Positions 1 through 10,174 of a DNA stretch of 59,134 nucleotides are shown one piece after another. The stretch comes from Snodgrassella alvi SCGC AB-598-O02 (GTDB lineage Bacteria > Pseudomonadota > Gammaproteobacteria > Burkholderiales > Neisseriaceae), in NCBI GenBank assembly GCA_000725195.1, contig JAIL01000254.1:1-59134 (forward strand). The letters run 5' to 3'. Position 1 is the stretch's first letter. Every line of letters starts with the position of its first letter. The position numbers and the translations under genes were made by a program. The notes under the pieces are model-generated. The model did no database searches. It was not told the DNA's origin and worked only from the letters and a program-made list of their open reading frames with translations.

Positions 1-194
1 CAAAAAAAGTAGGCGTGAAAAATAAATAATTCCACCAGCAATATTTATTGATTTAGCTACTTTAAAATAAAAAGTTATTTACCTAGTAATAGTACAACGC
101 CTTAATACAGAAGAAGATATCACCGCAAACCTAGTCGTTCTTTGTTGGATAGTTTAAGAATGATTGCAGGATCAGGCTGATATAAAAAATCTAT

Positions 195-888
195 CATTAC
201 TTCCAAACTGATGTAAAAGCTCAGCTGGAAGAAATGACTAATGAAAAAGGCAAAACTGACTGGGAATACTCTTATTATCTGTATAGTAAACCAATACAGG
301 AGATAGCACACACAGAACCAGAAATATTAGTAACCATATTCAGACAGAGAAACTGGACTAATTTACAATACTTTCAGGTACTACGATCCGGATACAGGCC
401 GCTTTACCCAGCCGGATCCGATTGGATTGCTGGGTGGCTTTAATCTTTATCAGTATGCGCCGAATGGGTTGACTTGGCTCGATCCGCTTGGACTTGCTAA
501 ATGTCATTTCAGTGGGAATCGAGGTAGAAGTAAAGCAAAGCATGACATTGAGCATAATGGATATAAAATTGTTGCTGAAGAGGTAACAATGAATGTTAAT
601 GGAAGTAGAGTAAGAGCGGATTTTGTAGCTGTTGATAAATCTGGAAAATATCATGTCTTTGAAGCTAAACATGGAAATAGTGGCTTAACTAAAAATCAAA
701 GTAAAGCTGATGTATATAATATGAATAGCCCATCGAATACTACTAGTGGTATTGGCGGAGGAACAATTATTCCATCAGCGAGAACTGAAGGGAAATTTAA
801 AGTTGCTACTAGAAATACAAAGAAAACGGAAAAAATAGGTCCACAAGGTACAGTGCATGATGCAACTTTCCATATATTAGATTATTAA
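195..888 (+). pseudogene. Rhs/YD-repeat protein remnant with C-terminal nuclease-like toxin domain
   Basis: This is the 3' end of an rhs gene. From about 195 one frame reads HYFQTDVKAQLEEMTNEKGK, a worn copy of the Rhs core near its end. At about 331-340 the frame shifts, and the second frame continues DRETGLIYNTFRYYDPDTGR, then QPDPIGLLGGFNLYQY and WLDPLGL, the signature that closes the Rhs shell. After PLGL comes a variable tip of about 115 residues. It contains RADFVAVD and, 12 residues on, EAKHG followed by LTKNQ, the layout of PD-(D/E)xK nuclease toxins. The frame stays open from 334 to the stop at 888, so the toxin tip is intact while the shell is frameshifted and its 5' part is missing. 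By family knowledge such tips are delivered contact toxins; here the piece is probably an orphan cassette. TTG at 427 is the only in-frame start candidate, and expression is doubtful. Confidence 0.8.
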
Positions 889-898
889 GGAGCAAAAA

Positions 899-1135
899 GT
901 GGCTGTTACAGCTGAATTAAGAAAATTGTTTGAAAATGAGTTACATAATTACCTAAAGGCAAACCTTGTATGTGGTTCACATATCAAATGTTTAAAAAAG
1001 GAGATATCCATAAAAAAAACAAAAAACAATCAAGCAAGTGGTCGCATAGGTTTCAGATTCTTAAATAATGATCGTGGCTATTGTCTCAGCACAAGTGTTG
1101 ACTCTCCAGAATTAATTGATTTTTTTAAAAAATAA
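899..1135 (+). CDS. Small protein, candidate cognate immunity protein of the Rhs tip
   Basis: A 78-residue protein starts with GTG at 899, ten bases after the Rhs stop, behind an AAGGAG ribosome-binding site. That spacing and order are the usual arrangement of an immunity gene behind an Rhs-CT toxin. It has no signal peptide or membrane segment, as expected for a cytoplasmic antitoxin. The sequence has a basic middle (KKEISIKKTKNN) and a hydrophobic end (SVDSPELIDFF). I do not recognise the family. The immunity role rests on position only, and the protein may be a truncated version. Confidence 0.5.
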   Translation: MAVTAELRKLFENELHNYLKANLVCGSHIKCLKKEISIKKTKNNQASGRIGFRFLNNDRGYCLSTSVDSPELIDFFKK

Positions 1136-1179
1136 ATCCGCCATATAGATCAAACAAACCCGAAGGCGTAGTGTATGCA

Positions 1180-1539
1180 ATGAATACTTCAATGGAGAGT
1201 AGTTTTAAATCATTCGCTCCCAAATTCGGTGGTTCCGTAGATTTACCCAGAAATGAAGAAGAGAGAAAAAAGACTTGCGAATGGATTTATGCTAAGGTGA
1301 AAGATATTTATTTGCCAAGAGCTATGAATCTTATTGAGTTAAAGCCTGAAACTGTAAAAGATATCATATTATTTCCAGACTATTATGCTTATCCTTTTTT
1401 GACAATTTTATACCTAATCAAAAAACACAATATGTCTTTATCAGATAAGGAAATGGAATCGGTATTTAGCAAAAGAAAAAGAATTTTAGGCAACAAATCG
1501 TTTGATAAACAACTTTTAAATACATATCTGTCAGAATAA
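1180..1539 (+). CDS. Hypothetical protein in the Rhs toxin/immunity cassette
   Basis: A protein of about 119 residues reads from ATG 1180, or from GTG 1171 in the same frame. The weak GAAGG upstream does not decide between them. It is soluble, with a charged helix (EEERKKTCEWIYAKVKDIY) and a hydrophobic stretch YAYPFLTILYLI near residues 75-86, and no signal peptide. I do not recognise it. Its place 45 bases after the candidate immunity gene suggests a second immunity gene, or the leftover of another Rhs cassette, since such genes often accumulate downstream of rhs. Confidence 0.45.
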   Translation: MNTSMESSFKSFAPKFGGSVDLPRNEEERKKTCEWIYAKVKDIYLPRAMNLIELKPETVKDIILFPDYYAYPFLTILYLIKKHNMSLSDKEMESVFSKRKRILGNKSFDKQLLNTYLSE

Positions 1540-1785
1540 AGCTGAAATGAAATTAATTTTACTGACTTATTTTGATTCAATATGGGTTAAGCCGACTAAA
1601 TAAAGGTATCTTTAATCCATTACACCACTTGTTAAGCTTAGCCTGATAAAGACGATGGTATACTTATGTTGCATTACAGCCCAACCTCAACAAGATACCT
1701 GCGTTCTAAGTCTTCACCATTATGCGTCCTGACGAATTTAAATAGTCAACTGAAAAATAAATTTTTTTAAATAAGTGAGATAAGT

Positions 1786-2244
1786 ATGCGAAATAAAAAT
1801 TTAAAAGATTTATCAGATGTAAATCCTGAATTAGGAAAAAAAATTGTTTCCATCGGAGAAGAAGGTAACAGATTTGCTAGAAACAAAAATTATACTGCAG
1901 CCATAGGAAACTATAAGAAAGCATGGGAGCTCTTACCCGAACTAAAATTAGAATGGGAGCCACATAGTATGTGGTTATCATGTTCATTTTATAATGCTTA
2001 TTTTGCTTTAAAAGATTACAAAAGGGCTGAATTCTGGGCACAGAACCAGCTTAAAGCAGTAAGTTCTGATATAGATACTGGTCCATATACAGATCTTGGC
2101 ATGGTATATTATGAATTAGGTCAGTATGATAAAGCATATGAATATTTTGATATAGCATATCAAGGTGGTCAAGCACGTGCATTTAAAGGAGATCCCAAGA
2201 AATATTTAAATTTTTATTTAAAAGAAGCAAAAAATAAAAAATAA
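1786..2244 (+). CDS. Tetratricopeptide-repeat protein next to the Rhs cassette
   Basis: A 152-residue soluble protein made of about three TPR-like helical pairs. Residues 24-52 (GNRFARNKNYTAAIGNYKKA) and 100-129 (TDLGMVYYELGQYDKAYEYF) show the spaced small and aromatic residues of the motif; a weaker unit lies around 65-90. There is no signal peptide and only a poor ribosome-binding site (GAGAT). TPR proteins bind other proteins, and small solitary ones recur in polymorphic-toxin loci as likely immunity or accessory proteins. That role is inferred from the Rhs tip 0.9 kb upstream. A hairpin follows 30 bases after the stop. Confidence 0.6.
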   Translation: MRNKNLKDLSDVNPELGKKIVSIGEEGNRFARNKNYTAAIGNYKKAWELLPELKLEWEPHSMWLSCSFYNAYFALKDYKRAEFWAQNQLKAVSSDIDTGPYTDLGMVYYELGQYDKAYEYFDIAYQGGQARAFKGDPKKYLNFYLKEAKNKK

Positions 2245-2276
2245 ATATTAGCCAGAGGCATTATAAATAAAAAACA

Positions 2277-2301
2277 TTAGCGGTAGCAGTATTACCGCTA
2301 A
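2277..2301. terminator. Hairpin after the TPR gene
   Basis: A perfect 9-bp inverted repeat (TTAGCGGTA / TACCGCTAA, loop of 7) begins 33 bases after the TPR stop. The T-run lies on the minus-strand side (six T two bases from the stem), and none follows on the plus side. It may act mainly against minus-strand transcription or simply protect the 3' end. Confidence 0.45.
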
Positions 2302-2460
2302 GAAGCCAAATATTGTACACAGATAAAGATCGGATAGATGGTAACTGCGCAATTCGATATGCCAATTAAATTAGAAATTAAATGTCAATAGTTTAGATCT
2401 ATATCAAGCCAAAATTATGATAAACTATAACTATTTTACTTTATCTACAGGAGAATAATA

Positions 2461-2787
2461 ATGAAAAAACAAACAGCAGGTCATGAATTATTAGGTGATT
2501 TTGCGCCGCAATTTGCTCATCTGAATGATGCTGTACTTTTTGGTGAAGTATGGTCATGAGAACAGCAATTACCAGCGCATCAACGTAGTATGATCACGAT
2601 TGCAGCGTTGATTAGTGGTGGTAATTTTGAGCAGTTAAAAGCACATTTTAATATAGGCAAACAAAACGGTATTACTCAGAAGCAAATTGTTGAAATCATT
2701 ACTCACTTATCGTTTTATGTCGGCTGGCCAAAAGCATGGTCAGCATTTAATTTGGCAAAAGAGGTTTACCAAAGTAAGGAAGTATAA
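2461..2787 (+). pseudogene. Carboxymuconolactone decarboxylase-like protein, broken by a TGA
   Basis: ATG at 2461 has a good AGGAG site (about 2449). The frame reads GHELLGDFAPQFAHLNDAVL, then ends at a TGA at 2557-2559 and continues without shift to 2787 (SMITIAALISGG, then IVEIITHLSFYVGWPKAWSA). This is the small all-helical CMD fold, about 108 residues, of the oxidoreductase/peroxiredoxin-like type. The position of the TGA suggests a CGA arginine turned into a stop. Such proteins often stand next to short-chain dehydrogenases and VOC proteins, as here. Unless the stop is read through the gene is dead. Confidence 0.8.
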
Positions 2788-3012
2788 TCTGGACTAATTA
2801 AACGCCTTTTATTAAATTTTTTGGTTTGCCTGTAATTTTCTTTATTAGCCAAAAATGGCTATAGTATAAATTATTGTTATGTATTACCTGACCTATATAG
2901 GGCTGCTATTAATGGCAGCTCTAAATTGAAGTTTAGAAAATCTATTTATTAAAAATAAAGCCTACTAATCATTGATGTAATCAATTTTAAACTAAATAAA
3001 AAAGCCAATATT

Positions 3013-3280
3013 GAATGAATAAAATTTAATCTTATTTATCGTGATATTAGAGATATACAAAATTCAATGACATTTTATAAATAACTTGGATTTACATCTT
3101 TTGAATAAGTAGATAATCCACCCATTGTATTTGTTGAACCTGAGATTCAAATTATCACTTTATCCTTTAAATAAATTGGTTTTAGAGGGCGGTTTTAATA
3201 GAATCACTTTAGCCCGCATTATGCGATCTTATCATTTACTGAAATATCTTTATATATAGAAGTGTGTTAGCCACTTATAA
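3013..3280 (+). pseudogene. VOC (glyoxalase-fold) protein remnant
   Basis: One plus-strand frame from 3028 reads NLIYRDIRDIQNSMTFYK, stop, LGFTSFE, stop, VDNPPIVFVEPEIQIITLSF, stop, IGF. The string S-FYK-LGF followed by PPIVF is the first beta-alpha-beta unit of VOC-superfamily proteins. At least four in-frame stops show it is a decayed gene, and the second half is no longer readable. Within the gene-free stretch 2788-3461 this is the only thing I can recognise. Confidence 0.6.
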
Positions 3281-3461
3281 ATTTTTTCATTTTGGTATCA
3301 GGACAATTTTTTATTACTTTTCCTATTTTATTAACTAAGATTTAATTTGAATGTATCATTGGTAGAAGATCATAAATAAAAAAGTTTGTTATAAACTGCT
3401 GTATTCTGGATTCAAGCAGAATCAATCATCTAGACAAACAAATTCTTTAAGGAATTAAAAC

Positions 3462-4205
3462 ATGAGTATTCAAGACAAAGTAGTTATTATTACCGGCGCA
3501 TCTTCAGGTATCGGCGCAGCAACAGCTCGCTTGCTAGCAAAAAATGGTGCCAAAGTCGTTTTAGCAGCTCGACGTGAACAACAATTACAGCAATTACAAC
3601 AAGAAATTACCCAGTCAGGTGGTCAGGCTATTTATCAGGTAACCGATGTGCGTCAAGCTGAGCATCTACAGACATTAGTTCAATTGGCACAGCAAAAATT
3701 TAATGGTATCGATGTCATCTTTAATAATGCTGGTATTATGCCTACTTCTCCCATCAGTGCACTGAAAACCAAAGACTGGAATGATATGATTGATATCAAC
3801 TTAAAAGGCGTACTTAATGGTATTGCTGCTGTTATGCCCATTTTTACCCGTCAAAAATCCGGTCACATTATTACCACCTGTTCGATTGCCGGTATCAGAA
3901 ATTATATAAATTGTGGTGTCTATGGTGCTACCAAATTTGCAGTACATAATTTAATGGAGGTTATCCGTCAGGAAAGTGTCCGAGAACAGACTAATATTCG
4001 CACTACTACATTAAATCCTGCTGCTATTAATACTGAACTATTGCACAGTATTACTGATGAATCTGTTCTGCAAAGTATGACTAAACTTTATCAGAAAGTA
4101 GGAATCAGCCCAGAAGCGATTGCACGGGTCGTTAATTTTGCAATTGAACAACCGGAAGATACCAATATCAGTGAAATGACTATTTATCCGACTAAACAGG
4201 CTTAA
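3462..4205 (+). CDS. Short-chain dehydrogenase/reductase (SDR), classical type
   Basis: A 247-residue cytoplasmic oxidoreductase with a Rossmann fold. The dinucleotide motif TGASSGIG is at residues 11-18 and NNAG at 88-91. The catalytic set is Ser141 (TTCSIAG), Tyr154 and Lys158 (YGATK). The pair of arginines after the second strand (AARRE, 36-39) favours NADP(H). The length is typical. The start is ATG 3462 behind AAGGAAT. The substrate cannot be read from sequence. It is monocistronic and followed by a 14-bp hairpin. The two upstream neighbours are pseudogenes, so any former functional unit has decayed. Confidence 0.9.
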   Translation: MSIQDKVVIITGASSGIGAATARLLAKNGAKVVLAARREQQLQQLQQEITQSGGQAIYQVTDVRQAEHLQTLVQLAQQKFNGIDVIFNNAGIMPTSPISALKTKDWNDMIDINLKGVLNGIAAVMPIFTRQKSGHIITTCSIAGIRNYINCGVYGATKFAVHNLMEVIRQESVREQTNIRTTTLNPAAINTELLHSITDESVLQSMTKLYQKVGISPEAIARVVNFAIEQPEDTNISEMTIYPTKQA

Positions 4206-4218
4206 TTTTTCTGAATAA

Positions 4219-4254
4219 TTCAGATAACAGCAACTCTACATGCTGTTATCTGAA
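4219..4254 (+). terminator. Hairpin after the SDR gene
   Basis: A perfect 14-bp inverted repeat (TTCAGATAACAGCA and its complement) with an 8-base loop lies 14 bases after the SDR stop, followed by TATTTA. It is a likely transcription end, although the T-run is poor. Confidence 0.65.
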
Positions 4255-4427
4255 TATTTACGCTGTTGAATACTTTTAAGCATATTTAATGCAAGAAAAT
4301 GTCTACAGATGTTACTGTCAAATCATAGTGCTGATGTTTAGGTTAATGACAGTAATTAATTACCGATTAGACTTTACTCAGCGCTGATTATGAGTAATTT
4401 TGTATTTATCATGACTTAAAATTAATT

Positions 4428-4452
4428 AAGCCCAAGCACTATGCTTGGGCTT
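4428..4452 (-). terminator. Terminator of the atp operon
   Basis: An 11-bp perfect stem (AAGCCCAAGCA / TGCTTGGGCTT) with a CTA loop lies 50 bases beyond the atpC stop. Reading the minus strand it is followed by an A/T-rich tail (TAATTAATTTT). Reading the plus strand it is followed by TT, so it may work in both directions between the convergent SDR and atp genes. Confidence 0.75.
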
Positions 4453-4502
4453 TTAATCATTACCGAATTTTAAGTAGTCAAGTTTATTGACACTAAGATT
4501 GG

Positions 4503-4922
4503 TTATTTACGGTTTCGCAGATAATCCAGTGTTTTCAGTTGGGCAATAGCAGCAGCTAATGCAACATGTGCTTTAGCCAAAGCAACATCATCCTGAGCGT
4601 CACTGATACCTGATTCGGCTGCTTTTTTAGCTTCTTCAGCACGTTGCCGATCCATTTCTTCGCTCCGTACAGCCACATCCGCTAAAAGCGTTAATTTATC
4701 AGGCTGAACTTCCAATACGCCACCTGATACAGCTACCAGAATTTCTTCTTTGTGGTCAGGTACTGTTAAACGAAGGGCACCGGGACGCACCAAGCTCATA
4801 ATGGGTTCGTGGCGAGGATAAATACCAAGTTCTCCTTCCAGAGTTGGCACAACAACAAAACTGGCTTCTCCAGAATAGATATTTTCTTCGTTACTCACCA
4901 CTTCCACATGCATGGTACTCAT
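4503..4922 (-). CDS. atpC: F1Fo ATP synthase epsilon subunit
   Basis: This is the epsilon subunit of the F1 central stalk. It links gamma to the c-ring and can inhibit ATP hydrolysis. The N-terminal beta domain is clear (HVEVVSNEENIYSGEASFVV, GELGIYPRHEPIMSLVRPGALR, VAVSGGVLEVQPD), and the helical C-terminal hairpin is rich in A, E and K. ATG at 4922 is preferred over TTG 4925 because AAGGAG ends six bases before it, giving 139 residues, the usual length. It is the last gene of the operon, seven bases after atpD, and is followed by the operon terminator. Confidence 0.97.
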   Translation of the reverse strand: MSTMHVEVVSNEENIYSGEASFVVVPTLEGELGIYPRHEPIMSLVRPGALRLTVPDHKEEILVAVSGGVLEVQPDKLTLLADVAVRSEEMDRQRAEEAKKAAESGISDAQDDVALAKAHVALAAAIAQLKTLDYLRNRK

Positions 4923-4932
4923 CAAGCGCTCC

Positions 4933-6339
<1,407 letters not shown>

Positions 6340-6363
6340 CTAAGTTTATTTGACCAGTACTAC

Positions 6364-7239
6364 TTAAACAGCAGCAGCACCAGCCACAATTTCTGATAAT
6401 TCTGTGGTAATCGCAGCCTGACGCGATTTGTTATATACCAGACGCAGTTCTTTGATGGCATTGCTGGCATTGTCAGTAGCGGCTTTCATTGCCACCATAC
6501 GCGCAGCTTGTTCGGCAGCCATATTTTCGGATAAAGCCTGATATACCACAGATTCTAAATAACGACGGATTAAAAACTCCAGCACTTGCTGCGGAGAAGG
6601 TTCATATATATATTCCCAGCCATATTCCTTGCTTTCTGAAACTTCATCCAGCACGCCCTGACCGATTGGTAGCAGTGTTTCCAGACGAGGTTCTTGCCGC
6701 ATGGTATTAATAAAGCCGGCATATACCAGATAAATAGCATCCAGCTGCCCTTTAGCATAGCGCTGAAAGATTTCAGTTAATGGACCCAGCAAAGCGGCCA
6801 ATTTTGGTGTATCACCCATTCCAACCGCACTGGCAATCACATTCAAACCTACACGATTACAGGCAGCCAGTCCTTTGCTTCCCAGACAGACAATTTCACT
6901 TTCCAACCCTTGCTGATTACATTCCTGTACTTTATTAAAGAATGCTTTCAGAATATTGGCATTCAGGCCACCACATAAACCTTTATCACTGGTAATGACA
7001 ATAAAGCCTACGCGCTTACTGTCATTATTACTACGCAACATGGGAATATTATGATCGCTGTGAGTTTGTGCCAGATGGTTCATTACCAGACGAATTTTAT
7101 CGGCATACGGACGCGCCTGACGCATCCGCTCCTGAGTCTTACGCATTTTAGAGGTTGACACCATCTGCATCGCTTTGGTGATCTTTTGGGTATTCTGAAC
7201 ACTGCGAATTCTGGTAAGTATCTCTCTTCCTACTGCCAT
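6364..7239 (-). CDS. atpG: F1Fo ATP synthase gamma subunit
   Basis: The rotating shaft of F1, 291 residues. The N-terminal helix GREILTRIRSVQNTQKITKA with KMVSTSKM-like MQMVSTSKMRK, the central ITSDKGLCGGLNAN, and the C-terminal helix (MAAMKAATDN-type: VAMKAATDNASNAIKELRL, YNKSRQAAITTELSEI) are standard. It lies between atpA and atpD in the invariant order, with 30-33 base gaps. Confidence 0.98.
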   Translation of the reverse strand: MAVGREILTRIRSVQNTQKITKAMQMVSTSKMRKTQERMRQARPYADKIRLVMNHLAQTHSDHNIPMLRSNNDSKRVGFIVITSDKGLCGGLNANILKAFFNKVQECNQQGLESEIVCLGSKGLAACNRVGLNVIASAVGMGDTPKLAALLGPLTEIFQRYAKGQLDAIYLVYAGFINTMRQEPRLETLLPIGQGVLDEVSESKEYGWEYIYEPSPQQVLEFLIRRYLESVVYQALSENMAAEQAARMVAMKAATDNASNAIKELRLVYNKSRQAAITTELSEIVAGAAAV

Positions 7240-7269
7240 TTCAGACTCCTTTCAATAACACGCTTACGC

Positions 7270-8811
7270 CTAAAAGTTGTAAGATGATTTGAAAGACTTC
7301 ATGGCATTTTCCAATGCCTGAGCATTCTCATCACTCAGGGTTCCGGTAGCATCAATATCCTGCAATACTTGCGGACATTGGGTACGCACATAACCTAAGA
7401 AGTCAGCCTCGAAAGCCAATGCTTTTGCTACTGGCACATCGTCATATGAACCGTTATTAATCGCCCATAATGTTAAGGCCATTGCCCCTGTACTCAGGGT
7501 ACTGAATTGTTTCTGCTTCATCAATTCAGTTACAACTTCACCATGACGCAACTGTTTGCGTGTTGCCTCGTCTAAATCTGAAGCAAACTGTGAAAATGCA
7601 GCCAATTCACGATATTGCGCTAAAGCCAGACGAATACCGCCACCCAGTTTTTTAATTACTTTTGTCTGTGCTGCACCACCCACACGCGATACTGAAATAC
7701 CGGCATTAATGGCAGGACGAATACCTGAGTTGAATAAGTCTGTTTCCAGAAAGATCTGACCATCTGTAATCGAAATTACGTTGGTGGGTACAAAAGCAGA
7801 TACGTCACCAGCCTGAGTTTCAATAATTGGTAAAGCGGTTAAAGAACCAGTTTTACCTTTTACTGCACCTTTGGTTAATTCTTCTACTTCATGTGCGTTA
7901 ATACGAGAAGCACGTTCCAGCAAACGAGAGTGCAGATAGAATACGTCACCCGGATAGGCTTCACGACCGGGTGGCCGGCGTAATAACAGGGAAATCTGAC
8001 GATAAGCAACAGCCTGTTTAGATAAATCGTCATACACTATCAGGGCATCTTCGCCGTTATCACGGAAATATTCACCCATGCTGCAACCAGCATAGGGAGC
8101 AATATATTGTAGAGCAGCTGCTTCTGAGGCAGTAGCAGCAACGATAATGGTGTGATCCATTGCTCCTTGTTCTTCCAGCTTGCGTACAACGCTGGCAATG
8201 GAAGATGCTTTCTGACCAATAGCAACATAGATACAGATTACACCGGTATCTTTCTGATTCACAATGGCATCAAGTGCTACAGCAGTTTTACCTGTCTGAC
8301 GGTCACCAATAATTAATTCACGCTGACCTCGACCAATCGGCACCATTGAGTCAATAGCTTTCAAACCAGTTTGCATTGGCTGATCTACAGACTGACGAGT
8401 AATTACACCCGGAGCAATTTTTTCTACTGAAGCAGTCTGCGCAGCATTAATCGGACCTTTACCATCAATTGGTCGACCCAGCGCATCGACTACACGGCCT
8501 ATCAGTTCACGCCCTACCGGCACCTCAAGAATACGGCCAGTGCAGGTAACTTCATCGCCTTCTTTAATATGTTCGGATTCGCCCAGAATCACTGCTCCTA
8601 CGGAATCGCGCTCCAGATTCATTGCTAAACCAAATGTATTACCCGGAAATTCAAGCATTTCCCCTTGCATTACATCTGATAAACCATGAACACGCACAAT
8701 ACCGTCGGTAACAGACATTACGGTACCTCTAGTACGTAGTTCTGTGTCTACGTTCAGATTTGCGATTTTGGCTTTAATCAAATCGCTAATTTCAGCAGGA
8801 TTAAGCTGCAT
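7270..8811 (-). CDS. atpA: F1Fo ATP synthase alpha subunit
   Basis: The non-catalytic nucleotide-binding subunit that alternates with beta, 513 residues. The P-loop is [28 protein letters not shown] carries Walker B, and the [26 protein letters not shown] segment leads to the arginine-finger region (SISRVGG-like [12 protein letters not shown]). No key residue is missing. The ten-base gap to atpH and thirty to atpG indicate co-transcription. Confidence 0.98.
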   Translation of the reverse strand: MQLNPAEISDLIKAKIANLNVDTELRTRGTVMSVTDGIVRVHGLSDVMQGEMLEFPGNTFGLAMNLERDSVGAVILGESEHIKEGDEVTCTGRILEVPVGRELIGRVVDALGRPIDGKGPINAAQTASVEKIAPGVITRQSVDQPMQTGLKAIDSMVPIGRGQRELIIGDRQTGKTAVALDAIVNQKDTGVICIYVAIGQKASSIASVVRKLEEQGAMDHTIIVAATASEAAALQYIAPYAGCSMGEYFRDNGEDALIVYDDLSKQAVAYRQISLLLRRPPGREAYPGDVFYLHSRLLERASRINAHEVEELTKGAVKGKTGSLTALPIIETQAGDVSAFVPTNVISITDGQIFLETDLFNSGIRPAINAGISVSRVGGAAQTKVIKKLGGGIRLALAQYRELAAFSQFASDLDEATRKQLRHGEVVTELMKQKQFSTLSTGAMALTLWAINNGSYDDVPVAKALAFEADFLGYVRTQCPQVLQDIDATGTLSDENAQALENAMKSFKSSYNF

Positions 8812-8821
8812 GAAAACTCTC

Positions 8822-9358
8822 CTAATTCATCAATGCCACATGCAGGCTATTTAATCGGCCTTGCACGGACAAATCCAATACTTGGTCACCTACTTCAACT
8901 TTTACGCCACCAATTAATTCCGGCGTAACCACCTGATGCACCTTCAATTTGCTGTTGAAATGTGTTTCCAGTTCGGCCACTATGCGCGCAAATTGCGCCT
9001 CATCAATTGCATACGCCGTATAGACGGTTGCTTCTCTGATATCATTCAGTGACAAAGTATAATCTTGGAATAACGTATAAATACTTGGCAATATTGATAA
9101 ACGTTTGTTTTGTGCCAATAGACAGATGAAATTTTTTATCTCAACGGCAGGCTGATGATCCAGTAAAGAAGCTATTTCATCAGCTTTTTCTCTATATTCG
9201 CACTCAGGTTCGTCAATCAATAGCTGTACTTTTGGTTGAAGTACAATTTCAGCCAATGTTTTTAGTTCGTCCAACCAAGATTCAATCTGATTTTGTTCTT
9301 GCGCCAGATTAAATAATGCCTTGGCATAAGGTCTGGCTATGGTTGCGAACTCGGCCAT
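8822..9358 (-). CDS. atpH: F1Fo ATP synthase delta subunit
   Basis: A 178-residue OSCP/delta protein that ties the top of F1 to the b-subunit stator. The N-terminal six-helix domain starts [18 protein letters not shown], and the C-terminal end has the conserved [19 protein letters not shown] and SVQGRLNSL. Four bases separate it from atpF, so the two are translationally close. Confidence 0.97.
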   Translation of the reverse strand: MAEFATIARPYAKALFNLAQEQNQIESWLDELKTLAEIVLQPKVQLLIDEPECEYREKADEIASLLDHQPAVEIKNFICLLAQNKRLSILPSIYTLFQDYTLSLNDIREATVYTAYAIDEAQFARIVAELETHFNSKLKVHQVVTPELIGGVKVEVGDQVLDLSVQGRLNSLHVALMN

Positions 9359-9362
9359 AGAA

Positions 9363-9833
9363 TTACAGCTCCTGTTTCAGGTTCGCCAGCAATTGGGCGT
9401 GACGTGAAGCATCAACTTCACTCCGCAGAATAGATTCAGCCCCTTTTACTGCCAAATCAGCAACTTGCTGACGCAGTGCTTCACGTGCTCGGTTGGCTTC
9501 TTGCTCAACATCAGCTTTTGCCTGAGCCAGAATGCGCGCAGCTTCGATTGATGCCCGATTTTTGGCTTCTTCAACTATCTGTGCAGCACGTTTCTCTGCA
9601 TTGGTTACCATATCAGAAACCTGACTACGTCCCTCGGCCAAGATGTCAGCAACGCGTTTTTCTGCCTGTGCGTAATCATTCTTACCTCGTTCAGCAGCAG
9701 CTAAACCTTCGGCGATTTTATCTGCACGTTCATCAAGTACTTTAACAATGGGTGGCCATACGAATTTCATCGTAAATAGCACAAACATGATGAAAACAAG
9801 TACTTGTGCAATTAAGGTTGCATTAATATTCAC
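9363..9833 (-). CDS. atpF: F1Fo ATP synthase b subunit
   Basis: The peripheral-stalk b subunit, 156 residues. One N-terminal membrane helix (about residues 5-25, [20 protein letters not shown]) is followed by a long alanine- and glutamate-rich coiled coil ending [20 protein letters not shown]. The wording is very close to the Neisseria proteins I remember, one of the better hints to the family. A homodimer of b is expected because there is no second b gene here. Confidence 0.97.
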   Translation of the reverse strand: MNINATLIAQVLVFIMFVLFTMKFVWPPIVKVLDERADKIAEGLAAAERGKNDYAQAEKRVADILAEGRSQVSDMVTNAEKRAAQIVEEAKNRASIEAARILAQAKADVEQEANRAREALRQQVADLAVKGAESILRSEVDASRHAQLLANLKQEL

Positions 9834-9897
9834 TATTAAACCTTTAGAATTTGTGCTTATTAATTAAGCTGTTAACAACCAACAAATCTAAAATCTA

Positions 9898-10122
9898 TTA
9901 CATTTTCAGGTAATACAGGAATGAAACGCCCACAGAGATAAAGAATAGAGCGTCGATCAAACCGACCATAATGAAAAATTTAACTAACAGTGATCCCGAT
10001 AATTCAGGCTGACGAGCAGATGATTCCATATATTTAGCGCCTAACAAACCAACGCCAATAGCACTCCCTAAAGCAGAAATGCCGACCATCAAACCACAAG
10101 CGATAGCGATTAAACCACCCAT
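9898..10122 (-). CDS. atpE: F1Fo ATP synthase c subunit
   Basis: The rotor-ring proteolipid, 74 residues with two membrane helices joined by the polar loop ARQPEL. The proton carrier is Asp57 in GLIDALFFISVG. The residues around it do not show the extra glutamine and serine/threonine pattern of sodium-type rings, so proton coupling is inferred. The 64-base gap to atpF is the longest within the Fo genes and may help raise atpE expression. Confidence 0.97.
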   Translation of the reverse strand: MGGLIAIACGLMVGISALGSAIGVGLLGAKYMESSARQPELSGSLLVKFFIMVGLIDALFFISVGVSFLYYLKM

Positions 10123-10174
10123 TTACTTCACTCCTTGAATATAAGAAAAGAATATTACAACTAACAATTTACCC

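Noticed and set aside
234..443. 69-codon plus frame at the Rhs remnant
   Set aside because: Its first half is Rhs core in a shifted frame and its second half is the wrong frame over FRYYDPDTGRF; it is not a gene.
1600..1780. Possible further Rhs or IS remnant between the cassette genes
   Set aside because: Short coding-like stretches in one frame, but nothing that matches a family convincingly.
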